Positions 1 to 7,667 of a DNA stretch of 42,122 nucleotides are shown here, piece by piece. The translations under genes and the position numbers were made by a program. Numbering within the stretch: the first letter of the stretch is position 1; each line of letters begins with the position of its first letter. The notes beneath the pieces were generated by a model. That model did not search any database, was not told where the DNA came from, and saw nothing but the letters and a program-made list of their open reading frames with translations. The stretch is taken from contig WBUN01000043.1 of assembly GCA_008933705.1 (NCBI GenBank), positions 1-42,122 of the forward strand, written 5' to 3'. The DNA comes from Hyphomicrobiaceae bacterium (GTDB lineage Bacteria > Pseudomonadota > Alphaproteobacteria > Rhizobiales > Hyphomicrobiaceae).

Positions 1-1
1 C

Positions 2-1558
2 GGACAGGACGATGAGCTGCTGGCCGCCCGCAACCTCCTGTACGTGAAGGTGTGGGAAGCATTCGCGCGAGACATGTCCTGCTCGCTCGAGGAGCTGGCC
101 GGCACCCGCGGCGAGGTGTTCGCCAACTTCCGCGGGCTCATCATGCCGACGTCTGGGCTCGACGGCACGGCCGGCGGCTCGTCGATCGACAAGGCTCCGT
201 TTCCGAAATTCACGGCCGATGCGCGGTTCGATGCCGACGGTCCGGAAGCCAACGCCGTCGTCAAGGCCTTCTGGCCGTTCGTGCGCAGGATCACGCCGGG
301 CGCGGACTATCGCGAGTTCATCGCCTGCGGCGTGATGAACTGGCGGGCGCTTTATGTAACGGCGCTCGGCGCCAGCAGCCAGTGGGATCCCGAGGAGGAG
401 CGCGCAACGTCGCCGAGCGACAAGACCGAGCGGGACATCGGTGTCCGCGACGACGTGCTGGGCGGAACCAGCCCAGCAACGCCCGAGGACGACGGCAATG
501 TCTGGCGCCGTGCGGGCCGGGAGGGAAACAACCACCCCGTCCGCTATCTGCTGCTCACGAAGGGTGATCCCAACCCCCGCCAGATCGGCCGCATCGTGGA
601 GCGGATCAACTCCATGGGCACGACGCGCCTCTATGCGCTCAAGGATTCCGCGGCCATCAGGGAAGCGGATTGCTACATCCGCATCCTGGGACAGGAGCTC
701 GACAAGATCACCCGCGACTGGAGCGACAAGCGCCAGCTCATCGAAGGGATCAGGAGCCTGCGCCAGTTCAGCCGCGCGCGTAAGGACCCGGAGTTCGCCA
801 GCATCCACAAGTACCTCCGCGAGATCTACGTGCCGGGCAAGATCTCCCGCACCCTGCGGCAGACGTGGTCGTTCCTTCTGGGGCTTTTCACGTTCTGGGA
901 GCTGAAGCAGCTCGTCCACAAGGACCAGCTCAATGCCGTGCTGGATACGAAGTACGCCCTGCTGCACGAGGTGTCGCGCGAGCTGGAAACCGAGCTGATT
1001 GCGCTCAGCGCCGCCCTCGACGAGATCGGCTGGCGCACCGCCGGCGGGCTGCATTTCCGCATCAACCGGTCGGCCTACCACGCGGCCGAATTCCACCGCC
1101 TGCTGAAGACGCTCAACGTCGGCAATATCCAGACGTGGATCTCCTACGAGCAGTTCGTGAGACGCGGCCTGGCGCCGGCTTTCAAATACGTGGCGTCGGT
1201 CGGCGCCAGAATCAGGTCGCTCAGGGACAGGCTGCAGACCGTCACCGACACCATCGAGACGAGCGCGCTCGTCGGCCAGTCGGCCGCCACGCGGTACAAC
1301 ACGGCCGTCCTGCGGCAGGCCACGACGGTGATGTTCGCCGTGCTCGCGGTCTATCTCACCAAGCTCGCCTTCCCTGGTCTCTACAGCGAGCTCTTCGCCT
1401 ACCTGCGCTTATACGGCACGCAGGCTGTGGCCTACCTATGGGGCGTGCTCGCCGCCAGTCCCGCGGCCTCGATCTGGTATGCGGTGCTGGGCGCCCTTGT
1501 CATCGCTGCCCTCGTGCTCGCAGCCCATAGGCGCGTGCGGGCGTGGATCGACGACTGA
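2..1558 (+). CDS. Hypothetical membrane-anchored protein, 5' end outside the window
   Basis: The reading frame is open from the first complete codon, so the N-terminus probably lies upstream; a GTG at 44 is the first in-window start but has no convincing ribosome binding site. About 518 codons are visible. The bulk is hydrophilic and helical with many charged residues, with heptad-like stretches between roughly residues 200 and 420 that may form coiled coil. The last 90 residues hold two hydrophobic segments (near residues 426-445 and 470-497, counted from the GTG) followed by a basic, Arg-rich tail, so the protein is probably anchored to the inner membrane by its C-terminus. I recognise no family. 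The next gene begins 46 bases downstream and is also a membrane protein, so the two may form an operon and act together. Confidence 0.75.
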   Translation, partial: GQDDELLAARNLLYVKVWEAFARDMSCSLEELAGTRGEVFANFRGLIMPTSGLDGTAGGSSIDKAPFPKFTADARFDADGPEANAVVKAFWPFVRRITPGADYREFIACGVMNWRALYVTALGASSQWDPEEERATSPSDKTERDIGVRDDVLGGTSPATPEDDGNVWRRAGREGNNHPVRYLLLTKGDPNPRQIGRIVERINSMGTTRLYALKDSAAIREADCYIRILGQELDKITRDWSDKRQLIEGIRSLRQFSRARKDPEFASIHKYLREIYVPGKISRTLRQTWSFLLGLFTFWELKQLVHKDQLNAVLDTKYALLHEVSRELETELIALSAALDEIGWRTAGGLHFRINRSAYHAAEFHRLLKTLNVGNIQTWISYEQFVRRGLAPAFKYVASVGARIRSLRDRLQTVTDTIETSALVGQSAATRYNTAVLRQATTVMFAVLAVYLTKLAFPGLYSELFAYLRLYGTQAVAYLWGVLAASPAASIWYAVLGALVIAALVLAAHRRVRAWIDD

Positions 1559-1604
1559 TGCGGCAGGCCGGAGCGGCGCTCCCCGCCGATGGAGGAGGAT
1601 GCAC

Positions 1605-2369
1605 ATGACCGATGTCTCGGCGGCTGCCAAGAAAGCGCCGGCACCCGTCGCCGTGCCGCTCAAGGCCGGCCAGGAGGTGCGCATATTCCAGCACTCCAAC
1701 CTGCTCTACTGGTGGATCGTCTGGTTCTACGGCTTCATATGCGCGGGTCTCACCTACATGTACGGCATCGGCATCAAGGAACTGGCCGGCACGGCGGCGC
1801 CCGACAAGACCGTGCTCTACTATCCCTCGCCGTGGCTCGGCACGTCGTTCCTCGCGCTCCTGGTGTTCGTCATCATGTTCACCAACATCAAGGCGCGTGG
1901 CGTCTATTCGTTCGTGGTGCTGATGCTGATCGGATTTGCCGCCGGCATCATCCAGTACACTCTGGGCTGGGAGCGCGTATTCACCTGGATGCCGCTGCTG
2001 CGCATCCATCTCAACCTGGCGTTCTACCTCACCTTCTCCATCACGCTGCTGGCGGTATGGCTGATCGGCATTTTCCTGATCGATCGCTTCACATACTGGC
2101 GGTTCGTGCCGGGCCAGTTCATCGAGGAGCACCGGCTGGGGCAGGGCCTGGGCCAGACCTACAACACCGAAGGCATGGTGATCAGGAGGCTCCCCGATGA
2201 TCTCTTCCGCCACAAGATCCTGGGCCTGCGCTTCCTCGGCCTCGGCACGGGCGACCTGGTGGTCAAGCCCGCGCACGCGGATGCTGTGCAGCTCGACAAC
2301 GTCTGGCACGCCAGCAAGAAGCAGCGCGCCGGCGAGCGCATGATCGCCACGCGTATCATGGGAACCTGA
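1605..2369 (+). CDS. Hypothetical four-TM membrane protein
   Basis: 254 residues. The ATG at 1605 was chosen because a strong purine-rich site (GGAGGAGG, 1591-1598) precedes it by 6 bases; a longer frame reaches back to 1479 but overlaps the previous gene. Four hydrophobic segments are visible, near residues 28-50, 72-92, 100-122 and 135-160, followed by a soluble tail of about 90 residues that should face the cytoplasm. The tail has a pattern of short beta-like strands ending in GLGTGDLVVKP, reminiscent of small bacterial PH-like membrane-associated domains, but this is only a resemblance. No catalytic motif is visible. It probably forms an operon with the preceding membrane-anchored gene, and a perfect GC-rich hairpin lies just after its stop. 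Confidence 0.75.
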   Translation: MTDVSAAAKKAPAPVAVPLKAGQEVRIFQHSNLLYWWIVWFYGFICAGLTYMYGIGIKELAGTAAPDKTVLYYPSPWLGTSFLALLVFVIMFTNIKARGVYSFVVLMLIGFAAGIIQYTLGWERVFTWMPLLRIHLNLAFYLTFSITLLAVWLIGIFLIDRFTYWRFVPGQFIEEHRLGQGLGQTYNTEGMVIRRLPDDLFRHKILGLRFLGLGTGDLVVKPAHADAVQLDNVWHASKKQRAGERMIATRIMGT

Positions 2370-2380
2370 CGAACAAGTAA

Positions 2381-2411
2381 GGCCCCGGCGGCGGGGGCTG
2401 CCGCCGGGGCC
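2381..2411. terminator. Perfect 12-bp hairpin between convergent genes
   Basis: The arm GGCCCCGGCGGC at 2381-2392 pairs perfectly with 2400-2411 across a 7-base loop. It starts 11 bases after the stop of the plus-strand membrane gene and lies downstream of the convergent minus-strand gene. Neither side has a strong T tract; the minus-strand side is followed by TTACTTGTT. It is probably a bidirectional terminator or mRNA 3' end structure. Confidence 0.55.
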
Positions 2412-2465
2412 CTCAGCCGAGATGGTCAGGGTCGCGCACGGGAGGGGCGCGACCGAGCCATCCTC

Positions 2466-2804
2466 TTACTGCTTCTTGGTTTCGGCTGGCTTCTCGGTCG
2501 TCTTGGTGGCGTCGACCTTGGGGGCGTTGGCATTGGGAGCGGCAACAGGCTTGCTGTTGCCGGCCGGCGCAGCCGCCTTGGGGTCGACCTTCTTGCTGGC
2601 GTCCTGCTTCACGGCCGCATTCGTGTCGGTCGGCTTGGCGGCCGGCTGATTGGCCTGGGTGGAAGAGGTCGGCTGGGCCTTCTGCGCATCGACCGGCTTG
2701 GCCGCAGGGGCGACGGGCGGGGTCACTGTGGGCGTGGTGCCCTGGGCGAAGGCGGGAGCGGCAATGGCCATCGAGAGCGCCGCCACAGTGATCATCTTCT
2801 TCAT
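2466..2804 (-). CDS. Small exported Ala/Pro/Lys/Thr-rich protein
   Basis: 112 residues. The N-terminus MKKMITVAALSMAIAAPAFA is a textbook Sec signal peptide with an AFA-Q cleavage site near residue 21. The mature part is low complexity, built of Ala, Pro, Lys, Thr, Gln and Asn with no Cys and almost no hydrophobic residues, so it is probably disordered in the periplasm or on the surface. Such composition gives little family signal and I assign no function. The gene stands alone, with the hairpin at 2381-2411 downstream and a divergent small exported gene about 270 bases upstream. Confidence 0.75.
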   Translation of the reverse strand: MKKMITVAALSMAIAAPAFAQGTTPTVTPPVAPAAKPVDAQKAQPTSSTQANQPAAKPTDTNAAVKQDASKKVDPKAAAPAGNSKPVAAPNANAPKVDATKTTEKPAETKKQ

Positions 2805-3075
2805 TGTCGAATCCTTGGTTTCATGCCGAGCCTCATGTCGAGGCGTGGGAAGCGTTGTGCCCGAGCAATGCGGCGCAGCGTTGCCCCTCCGCTAAAGGCA
2901 GCATGAACTCCGCGTTTAGCGGGCATTCATTTTCGCGCCGGCCGAGCGGCGCCCGGGTTTCTCGGCGCGACGGAAAAATGACTGAGGACTGAGGCATTTC
3001 AGGCCTTTCCGAGGGCGTGCGGGCGCGCCGATAATGCGCGCCGCCGATACGGCCAGATCCAAGGGGAGATCCGAC

Positions 3076-3324
3076 ATGATGCGCATGTTTACTTCGCTCG
3101 CGCTCGCCGCCGCGCTTTGCCTGTCGCCGGCGGCGCTGCAGGCCCAGCAGCCGCCCAAAGCCAAGGCCGCCGCGCCGAAGGTCGCCAAGGACGAGAAGGT
3201 GTGCCGCTACAAGTTCCCGACCGGAGAGAGCCGGGTGTGGGTGTGCAAGAAGGTCGAGCCCTGCTGCGCTTGGGATGCGATCAAGTACGTGAAGTGCGGC
3301 AGCACGATCACGGGGTGCCTGTAG
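3076..3324 (+). CDS. Small exported six-cysteine protein
   Basis: 82 residues. The ATG at 3076 follows AAGGGGAG (3061-3068) at good spacing. Residues 1-23 form a signal peptide (MMRMFTSLALAAALCLSPAA then LQA-QQ). A Lys/Ala/Pro linker leads to a compact C-terminal domain of about 40 residues with six cysteines at 43, 57, 63, 64, 74 and 81, including an adjacent Cys-Cys pair, consistent with three disulfides in the periplasm. The core around VCRYKFPTG, VWVCKK, PCCAWD and KCGSTITGCL looks family-like rather than random; I believe similar short proteins occur in other Hyphomicrobiales but know no function. It is followed by its own hairpin at 3370-3395. Confidence 0.8.
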   Translation: MMRMFTSLALAAALCLSPAALQAQQPPKAKAAAPKVAKDEKVCRYKFPTGESRVWVCKKVEPCCAWDAIKYVKCGSTITGCL

Positions 3325-3369
3325 GCCGTTGTCTGCCCGCCGGTCGGCGCAGGGTCACGGATGGAGCAG

Positions 3370-3398
3370 AAGGGGCGATGATCGCATCGCCCCTTTGT
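3370..3398 (+). terminator. Rho-independent-type terminator after the six-Cys gene
   Basis: An 11-bp arm (AAGGGGCGATG, 3370-3380) pairs with 3385-3395 across the loop ATCG and is followed by a short T run. It lies about 45 bases after the stop of the plus-strand six-Cys gene. Confidence 0.7.
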
Positions 3399-3423
3399 CC
3401 GCAAGCCGATGCGGGCGGCGAGC

Positions 3424-3456
3424 AGAAAAAGGGGACGATGAAATCATCGTCCCCTT
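3424..3456 (-). terminator. Rho-independent terminator of the first beta-barrel gene
   Basis: A perfect stem of 12-13 bp (AAGGGGACGATG at 3429-3440 with 3445-3456) reads on the minus strand into a T-rich run (complement of 3426-3430), 29 bases past the stop of the minus-strand beta-barrel gene. It is a canonical intrinsic terminator. Its arms resemble those of the neighbouring plus-strand terminator at 3370-3398, so the pair probably insulates convergent transcripts. Confidence 0.85.
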
Positions 3457-3484
3457 CGCGTGAGGTTTACTTGTTCCGCCGAGC

Positions 3485-4177
3485 TCAGAACTTGAAGTTC
3501 ACACCAATCTTCACAGTGTGGATCGTCGGATCGAGGGTCGTCGTTGTGATCCCGCTCAAGGTGCCGACCGGGGCGGTCACGTCGTCAAGCACATAGGCCA
3601 GATACTCGAACTTCGCCGACATATTGGCCGCAAACATGTGCTCGATGCCGCCGCCCGCAACCCAACCAGAGTGCGTCTTGGAGTATCCGAAGTTCGGGCC
3701 GCCCGGCGTGGTTGCCGAGTAGTCGATATCGGCCCAGCCCCAACCGGCCGTACCATAGACAAGCGTTTTGCCCCCGAGGACGGCGCCGGCACGACCGCGC
3801 ACAGATGCCATCCAGTTCACCTCGTGGCCGCAAGTGAAGGCGGCGTTGGGGCATGACGTGGACCCGTCGGTATTCGTCCACGCGCCGTCCGCCTCAATGC
3901 CCAGGACTAGGCCACCTGTCTGCCAGTTGTAGCCGACCTGACCGCCGGCCAGGACGCCGGATCCGCTGTGATCCGTGGTGGTGGTGGTGTTGTTATACTG
4001 CCAATCGACGTCGGAGAAGCCCGCGCCAAGGTGCGCACCGATGTAGAAGCCCGTCCATGAGAAGGGCCGGGCGTATGGCGCATCCTTGAGGCTGCCGCCG
4101 GCATTGGCATCAGTGGCGAGAAGCCCGACGCTTGCACCGGCTGCCAGAGCAAGGAGAGCGAAGCGCAATGCTTTCAT
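3485..4177 (-). CDS. Outer-membrane beta-barrel protein, Omp31/Omp25-like
   Basis: 230 residues from the ATG at 4177, which has GTGGGGG 6 bases upstream; an in-frame ATG at 4243 lacks a site. MKALRFALLALAAGASVGLL begins a signal peptide that ends near ANA-GG. The motif LKDAPYARPFSWTGFYIGAHLGAG just after it, repeated Gly-aromatic strands, and the closing strand VKIGVNFKF with terminal Phe are the signature of the eight-stranded porin-like outer-membrane family of Hyphomicrobiales. Internal strands such as VGYNWQTGGLVLGIEADG and GWVAGGGIEHM fit the same family. A paralogue lies upstream on the same strand, but a 428-base gap and a strong terminator suggest separate transcription. Its cargo, if any, cannot be read from sequence. 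Confidence 0.9.
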   Translation of the reverse strand: MKALRFALLALAAGASVGLLATDANAGGSLKDAPYARPFSWTGFYIGAHLGAGFSDVDWQYNNTTTTTDHSGSGVLAGGQVGYNWQTGGLVLGIEADGAWTNTDGSTSCPNAAFTCGHEVNWMASVRGRAGAVLGGKTLVYGTAGWGWADIDYSATTPGGPNFGYSKTHSGWVAGGGIEHMFAANMSAKFEYLAYVLDDVTAPVGTLSGITTTTLDPTIHTVKIGVNFKF

Positions 4178-4605
4178 GTTAACCCCCACGCTGAACTGCA
4201 GAATCCTCATCGGTAGTGAGTGGTTCTGCGGGCGGATATTCACTCGTCCCCGTCGCCTGCCAAGTTAGAGATATTGGCGGGTGGCGCATAGCGGCCATAA
4301 GCGGATGTCCACTCACATGATGTATTCATATCGTCTCGATGCGGAATAAAAATATCCCTTTGGCGTCAACGATCTAAAAGATTAACGTCGTAAACTTGAC
4401 TGTGGCTATTTTGCTACAGAATCACCGCAATCCGATATGCTCAAATGACAAAAAATCGTTCATTTGCAAGGGGCTTGGGCCGAAGGTGCCGTTTTCCACG
4501 GCGTTATGCTCAGATTTGTCAAATTCAATGAAGGGTGCGCGGGCGCGGGCAACACAGTTGTGCGCGCACACGCGATGATGCGGGTGCGGACCTCCCAACG
4601 GCCGC
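4178..4605. other. Intergenic region, AT-richer island between two beta-barrel genes
   Basis: No credible gene. The stretch from about 4300 to 4470 is clearly richer in A and T than its surroundings and should carry the promoter of the beta-barrel gene at 3485-4177. It includes a 7-bp inverted repeat, CAAATGA (4442-4448) and TCATTTG (4460-4466), with an A-rich 11-base spacer; this could be an operator or a small hairpin. A short plus-strand frame at 4396-4578 has no site or family resemblance and was not called. Confidence 0.5.
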
Positions 4606-5256
4606 TCAGAACTTGAAATTGAGGCCGAAGCGGACCGTCTGCACGGACGGATCGACGGTGGTGGCGCCGGCCCCGAGCACGCCGGCGGGCGCCGTGATGC
4701 TGTCGAACCCGTAGTAGAGGTATTCCACCCGCGCGGTCACGTTCGGCGCGAGCATGTGCTCGATGCCGCCGCCGGCCACCCATCCGAAGTGCGTGTCGGA
4801 AAGCGTGCCGAAGCCCGCCGCCGCATAGTCGGCATCCGCCCAGGCGCCGCCGGCGGTGGCGTAGAGCAGCGTGCGGTTGTTGTTGATGGCGGCGCCGAGG
4901 CGGCCGCGTACGGAGGCGAGCCAGTTGATGTCGTGGCCGCCGCCGTCGACCCAGCTGCTCGAAGCATCGGCCTCGACGCCCCACACCAGCGCGCCCGACT
5001 GCCAGAGGTAGCCGATCTGTGCGCCGGCGAGCGCGCCGCTGCCGTCCCGCGCTCCGCCCTGCCAGTCGACGTCCGACCAGCCGTATCCGATGTGCGCGCC
5101 GACATAGAGGCCGGTCCACGAGAAAGTGTAGGGCGGCAGATACGGTGCGTCCTTGAGGCTGCGGGGCGGTGGCCCGCCGAGATCGGCCGCCACGGCGCCA
5201 GTCGCCACCAGCGTGCCTGCTGCCGCTGTCAAAAGCTTCGTCCGCAACGTTCTCAT
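4606..5256 (-). CDS. Outer-membrane beta-barrel protein, paralogue of the neighbouring one
   Basis: 216 residues. The ATG at 5256 is preferred over a GTG two codons upstream because GAGAGG sits 5 bases before the ATG and directly abuts the GTG. The signal peptide runs to about residue 24 (ATGAVAA-DL). LKDAPYLPPYTFSWTGLYVG, WSDVDWQGG, GWVAGGGIEHMLAPNVTARVEYLYYGFDS and the last strand VRFGLNFKF match the other barrel almost position by position, so the two genes arose by tandem duplication and have diverged. The final Phe is the usual Bam-recognition residue of such barrels. Confidence 0.9.
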   Translation of the reverse strand: MRTLRTKLLTAAAGTLVATGAVAADLGGPPPRSLKDAPYLPPYTFSWTGLYVGAHIGYGWSDVDWQGGARDGSGALAGAQIGYLWQSGALVWGVEADASSSWVDGGGHDINWLASVRGRLGAAINNNRTLLYATAGGAWADADYAAAGFGTLSDTHFGWVAGGGIEHMLAPNVTARVEYLYYGFDSITAPAGVLGAGATTVDPSVQTVRFGLNFKF

Positions 5257-5851
5257 GGCCACCTCTCAGTTGCATCCTAACTGCAGCGAGTAAAGAAATT
5301 CGCGCACACGACCATCCGCGACGCTGCGGAGCAGGCAGGGGCGGCAAAGACGCGGGGTATCTCCGCCGCCCCCTTGATCGGGAGGACGCTGGGGACGCCT
5401 CTCCCGGTTCGAAGTATCGCGGACGGCTCGAAGGCGTCGCCAGCACACGGCGTTGAGGTGCCCCGAGCCCGCCAAATCCCACCCTTCCGCTCGCAGCAGC
5501 CTCCGGCTGGAGCAGGTCCACGCGCTTTGCCGGACATCGTTCCGGCGAATGCGCCGCGCGGGGCGAATGAACGGTGGTGATGGTGGCGACAGCGGGGCGA
5601 TTTCGTGTCGAGCTAGAGAATTGATCCGGCTGCAATATTCCGAAAGAAAGTTGAGTCAGCTTCGGGCAGCGGTCTTGGCCGGCATGCGGCGGCGGGCGAC
5701 GGGGCGTGGCGCGGGACCGTCGCGGCTCCCTGGCGCGGGATTGCGCGGCCTTAATGGCGCGCGGCGCGTGATGCGCTTGGAACGGCATCCGGAATCCGGC
5801 ACAGTGCGCGCCCGCAACACGCGTGGCTGCACCAGGGACAGAGCCCGACGC
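5257..5851. other. 595-base intergenic region
   Basis: This lies between the divergent second beta-barrel gene and the PhzF-like gene. Open frames cross it on both strands, but none has a start with a ribosome binding site, a signal peptide or a recognisable family, and the plus-strand one is only the upstream extension of the PhzF-like frame. It should hold two divergent promoters. A locally AT-richer patch around 5600-5660 is the likeliest promoter site for the plus strand; I cannot assign -35/-10 boxes with confidence. Confidence 0.4.
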
Positions 5852-6766
5852 ATGCACCTCGATTACTACGTCCTCGACGTGTTCACCGACAGGCGCTTGA
5901 GCGGCAATCCGCTGGCCGTGGTGCTGGATGCCGACGGTCTGGACGGCGCGCACATGCAGGCCATCGCGCGCGAGTTCAATCTGTCCGAGACGATCTTCGT
6001 GCTGAAGGCGGAGAACCCGGCGCACACCGCGCGCGTGCGCATCTTCACGCCCGCAGCCGAATTGCCGTTCGCCGGCCACCCGACGGTGGGCTGTGCGGCG
6101 TTGCTGGCCGAGCTGAGGTGGCCGGCAGTCGTCAACGGCGGTGATGCGATCGTTGTGCTGGAGGAAGGGATCGGCGCCGTGCGCGTCGGCGTGCGCATGC
6201 GGGCCGGCGCCGCGCCGTTTGCGGAGTTCGATGCGGCGAAGCTGCCCGAGGAGATTGCCGGCGCGCTGCCGCCCGCGGAGCGGATCGGCGTGGCGCTCGG
6301 TCTGCTGCCCGCCGAGATCGGCTTTGAGAACCATCGCCCGACGCGCTTTGCCGCCGGCGTCGGCTTCACGTTCGTTCCGGTCGCCTCGCTCGATGCGATC
6401 GCCAAGGCCCGGGTGGTGGCGCAGCACTGGGATGGCGCGCTGAAAGGGCAGGGCTTGACCGGCGCCTTCCTCTATTGCCGGCGGACCGTGCACACGACGT
6501 CGTCGTTTCATGCGCGCATGTTCGCGCCAGACATGGGGATCATCGAGGATCCGGCGACGGGCTCCGCGGCGGTGGCCTTTGCCGGCGTGGTGCACCGCTT
6601 CGATGCGCTCCCCGACGGCGGGCACAAGCGCATGATCGAGCAGGGCTACGAGATGGGCCGGCCGAGCCATATTGCGCTGTCGCTGGAGGTGGGGGGCGGC
6701 AAGCTGCACGCGGTGCGCATCGGCGGACACGCGGTGCGGGTGGCCGAGGGCCGTATCGAGGTGTGA
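5852..6766 (+). CDS. PhzF family epimerase/isomerase
   Basis: 304 residues, the normal PhzF length. The ATG at 5852 begins MHLDYYVLDVFTDRRLSGNP, the classic family N-terminus; the frame extends upstream but without family sequence. The residues associated with catalysis in PhzF are all recognisable: Glu46 in FNLSETIFV, His76 in LPFAGHPTVG, and the Asp of DPATGSAAVA near residue 233. Family members are cytoplasmic two-domain enzymes with a diaminopimelate-epimerase fold. PhzF itself isomerises trans-2,3-dihydro-3-hydroxyanthranilate in phenazine synthesis, but most homologues are of unknown substrate. No phenazine genes are nearby, so a phenazine role is unlikely here. Confidence 0.9.
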   Translation: MHLDYYVLDVFTDRRLSGNPLAVVLDADGLDGAHMQAIAREFNLSETIFVLKAENPAHTARVRIFTPAAELPFAGHPTVGCAALLAELRWPAVVNGGDAIVVLEEGIGAVRVGVRMRAGAAPFAEFDAAKLPEEIAGALPPAERIGVALGLLPAEIGFENHRPTRFAAGVGFTFVPVASLDAIAKARVVAQHWDGALKGQGLTGAFLYCRRTVHTTSSFHARMFAPDMGIIEDPATGSAAVAFAGVVHRFDALPDGGHKRMIEQGYEMGRPSHIALSLEVGGGKLHAVRIGGHAVRVAEGRIEV

Positions 6767-6908
6767 CCGGTCGGCCGGCCCGATCCGTTGATCACGGAAT
6801 ATTGTAGGCAGAACAGCTCCTTATTCAGCCCCGGTTCAGACGAGCCGGCGCCAAGTTTGCCAGTTGCGCCAATGATCCGTGTTTCCGCAAGACGACTGGA
6901 GGCGTGTC

Positions 6909-7178
6909 ATGGCAGCAAGACGTGCAATGACCGCGACGTGGCGCGGGTGCGCCATAGTTCCGCTGGCGGCGCTGGCACTCGTGTTCGCTGTCGGCACCTG
7001 CGGCGCTGAAACCGGGCAGGTGAAGAAGTCCACACCGCTCACGCAACGCGAGGGCGTGGGTCTCAACCCGCAGCCTGAGCCGCCAAGTGCCACCAGAAAG
7101 CGGAAGAGGCTCAAGCCCGGCGAGATTCGCGGGCTCAACCCGCAGCCCGAGCCGCCGATGCCGCCGCCTGTTCGCTGA
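6909..7178 (+). CDS. Small exported protein with two GLNPQPEPP repeats
   Basis: 89 residues from the ATG at 6909, with GGAGG (6898-6902) at good spacing. A basic N-terminus and hydrophobic stretch (about residues 14-30) form a signal peptide or anchor; Cys31 follows, but VGTC is a poor lipobox. The mature part carries the exact nonapeptide GLNPQPEPP twice, at residues 51-59 and 75-83, separated by a basic linker (TRKRKRLKPGEIR). I have a general memory of NPQPEPP motifs in short uncharacterised proteins of other bacteria, but no function is known to me. It sits alone before the leuA leader. Confidence 0.7.
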   Translation: MAARRAMTATWRGCAIVPLAALALVFAVGTCGAETGQVKKSTPLTQREGVGLNPQPEPPSATRKRKRLKPGEIRGLNPQPEPPMPPPVR

Positions 7179-7454
7179 CGCGCCGCGAAGGGGACCGCCC
7201 TGCGGCACGCAGATCCTGGTTGTGGCATTGCCTCCCCGGGGCAGTGTCGCAGGTGGGGAGCGGTATTGGTTTCACGCATCATGGTCGCACGCCTCATGAG
7301 CAGGTCCGCGCGTGCTCGGCGCCCTGATGAGGCCGCTCGCATTGGAAAGCGGGCGATTTGGCTTGCCAGGGGCGCCTTCTTTTGGCTTAAGTACCGGCGA
7401 CTGTCGGCGGGGTCAGCCCGCCCGGAAGTACCGAGAGAAGCACCGAGAAGAGCT

Positions 7455-7553
7455 GTGAGCGCGCGAAGCTCCATTGCTGCCAGGGATCCGGCCGGGATTT
7501 CTCCCGCCGCGGCAGCGCTCGGCCTGCTTACCCTGCTCCTTATGGGCCCCTGA
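7455..7553 (+). CDS. Putative leuA leader peptide (attenuator)
   Basis: A 32-codon frame starting at GTG 7455 ends AALGLLTLLLMGP followed by TGA at 7551-7553. Six leucine codons fall within a stretch of eight codons (CTC, CTG, CTT, CTG, CTC, CTT, broken by Gly and Thr), about 115 bases upstream of leuA. Clusters of regulatory-amino-acid codons in a short frame ahead of the matching biosynthetic gene are the hallmark of ribosome-mediated attenuation, as in leuL of enterobacteria. GAGAAG (7445-7450) is a modest ribosome site. The frame is part of a longer open one, so the exact start is uncertain. Confidence 0.6.
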   Translation: MSARSSIAARDPAGISPAAAALGLLTLLLMGP

Positions 7554-7594
7554 GCCTCGCGTCCCTGGCTTGCTCCGGGACGGTCGCGCAGGGG
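7547..7594 (+). promoter_or_regulatory. Stem-loop overlapping the leader stop codon, putative attenuator
   Basis: CCCCTG (7547-7552, covering the leader's last codon and stop) pairs with CAGGGG (7589-7594). Inside it CGTCCC (7560-7565) pairs with GGGACG (7577-7582). A ribosome stalled at the leucine codons would leave this stem free to form or rearrange. No T tract follows, so control could act by Rho or on translation rather than by an intrinsic terminator. Confidence 0.4.
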
Positions 7595-7667
7595 ATGCAG
7601 ATTGCAACCAAATCGCAGGATTGATGCCGGCATCATGCGCCCGGCCGCTGACCCAAGGATTACGCCC

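Larger units (their letters stand above)
7179..7667 (+). other. Long leuA 5' region
   Basis: The 489 bases between the NPQPEPP gene and leuA hold no full-size gene. The second half carries a leucine-rich leader peptide (7455-7553) and an overlapping stem (7547-7594), annotated separately. The first half (7179-7440) should contain the promoter; I see no distinctive element there. Confidence 0.5.

Noticed and set aside
4396-4578. Small protein gene in the AT-rich intergenic island
   Set aside because: The 60-codon frame has no ribosome site, no signal peptide and no family resemblance.
4460-6730. 756-residue open frame on the minus strand
   Set aside because: It runs antisense to the PhzF-like gene and out of frame through the beta-barrel gene. 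Its translation is Arg/His/Ala-rich low-complexity typical of shadow frames in high-GC DNA.
5852-6766. Phenazine biosynthesis gene cluster
   Set aside because: Only a PhzF-like gene is present. Most members of this family are unrelated to phenazines.
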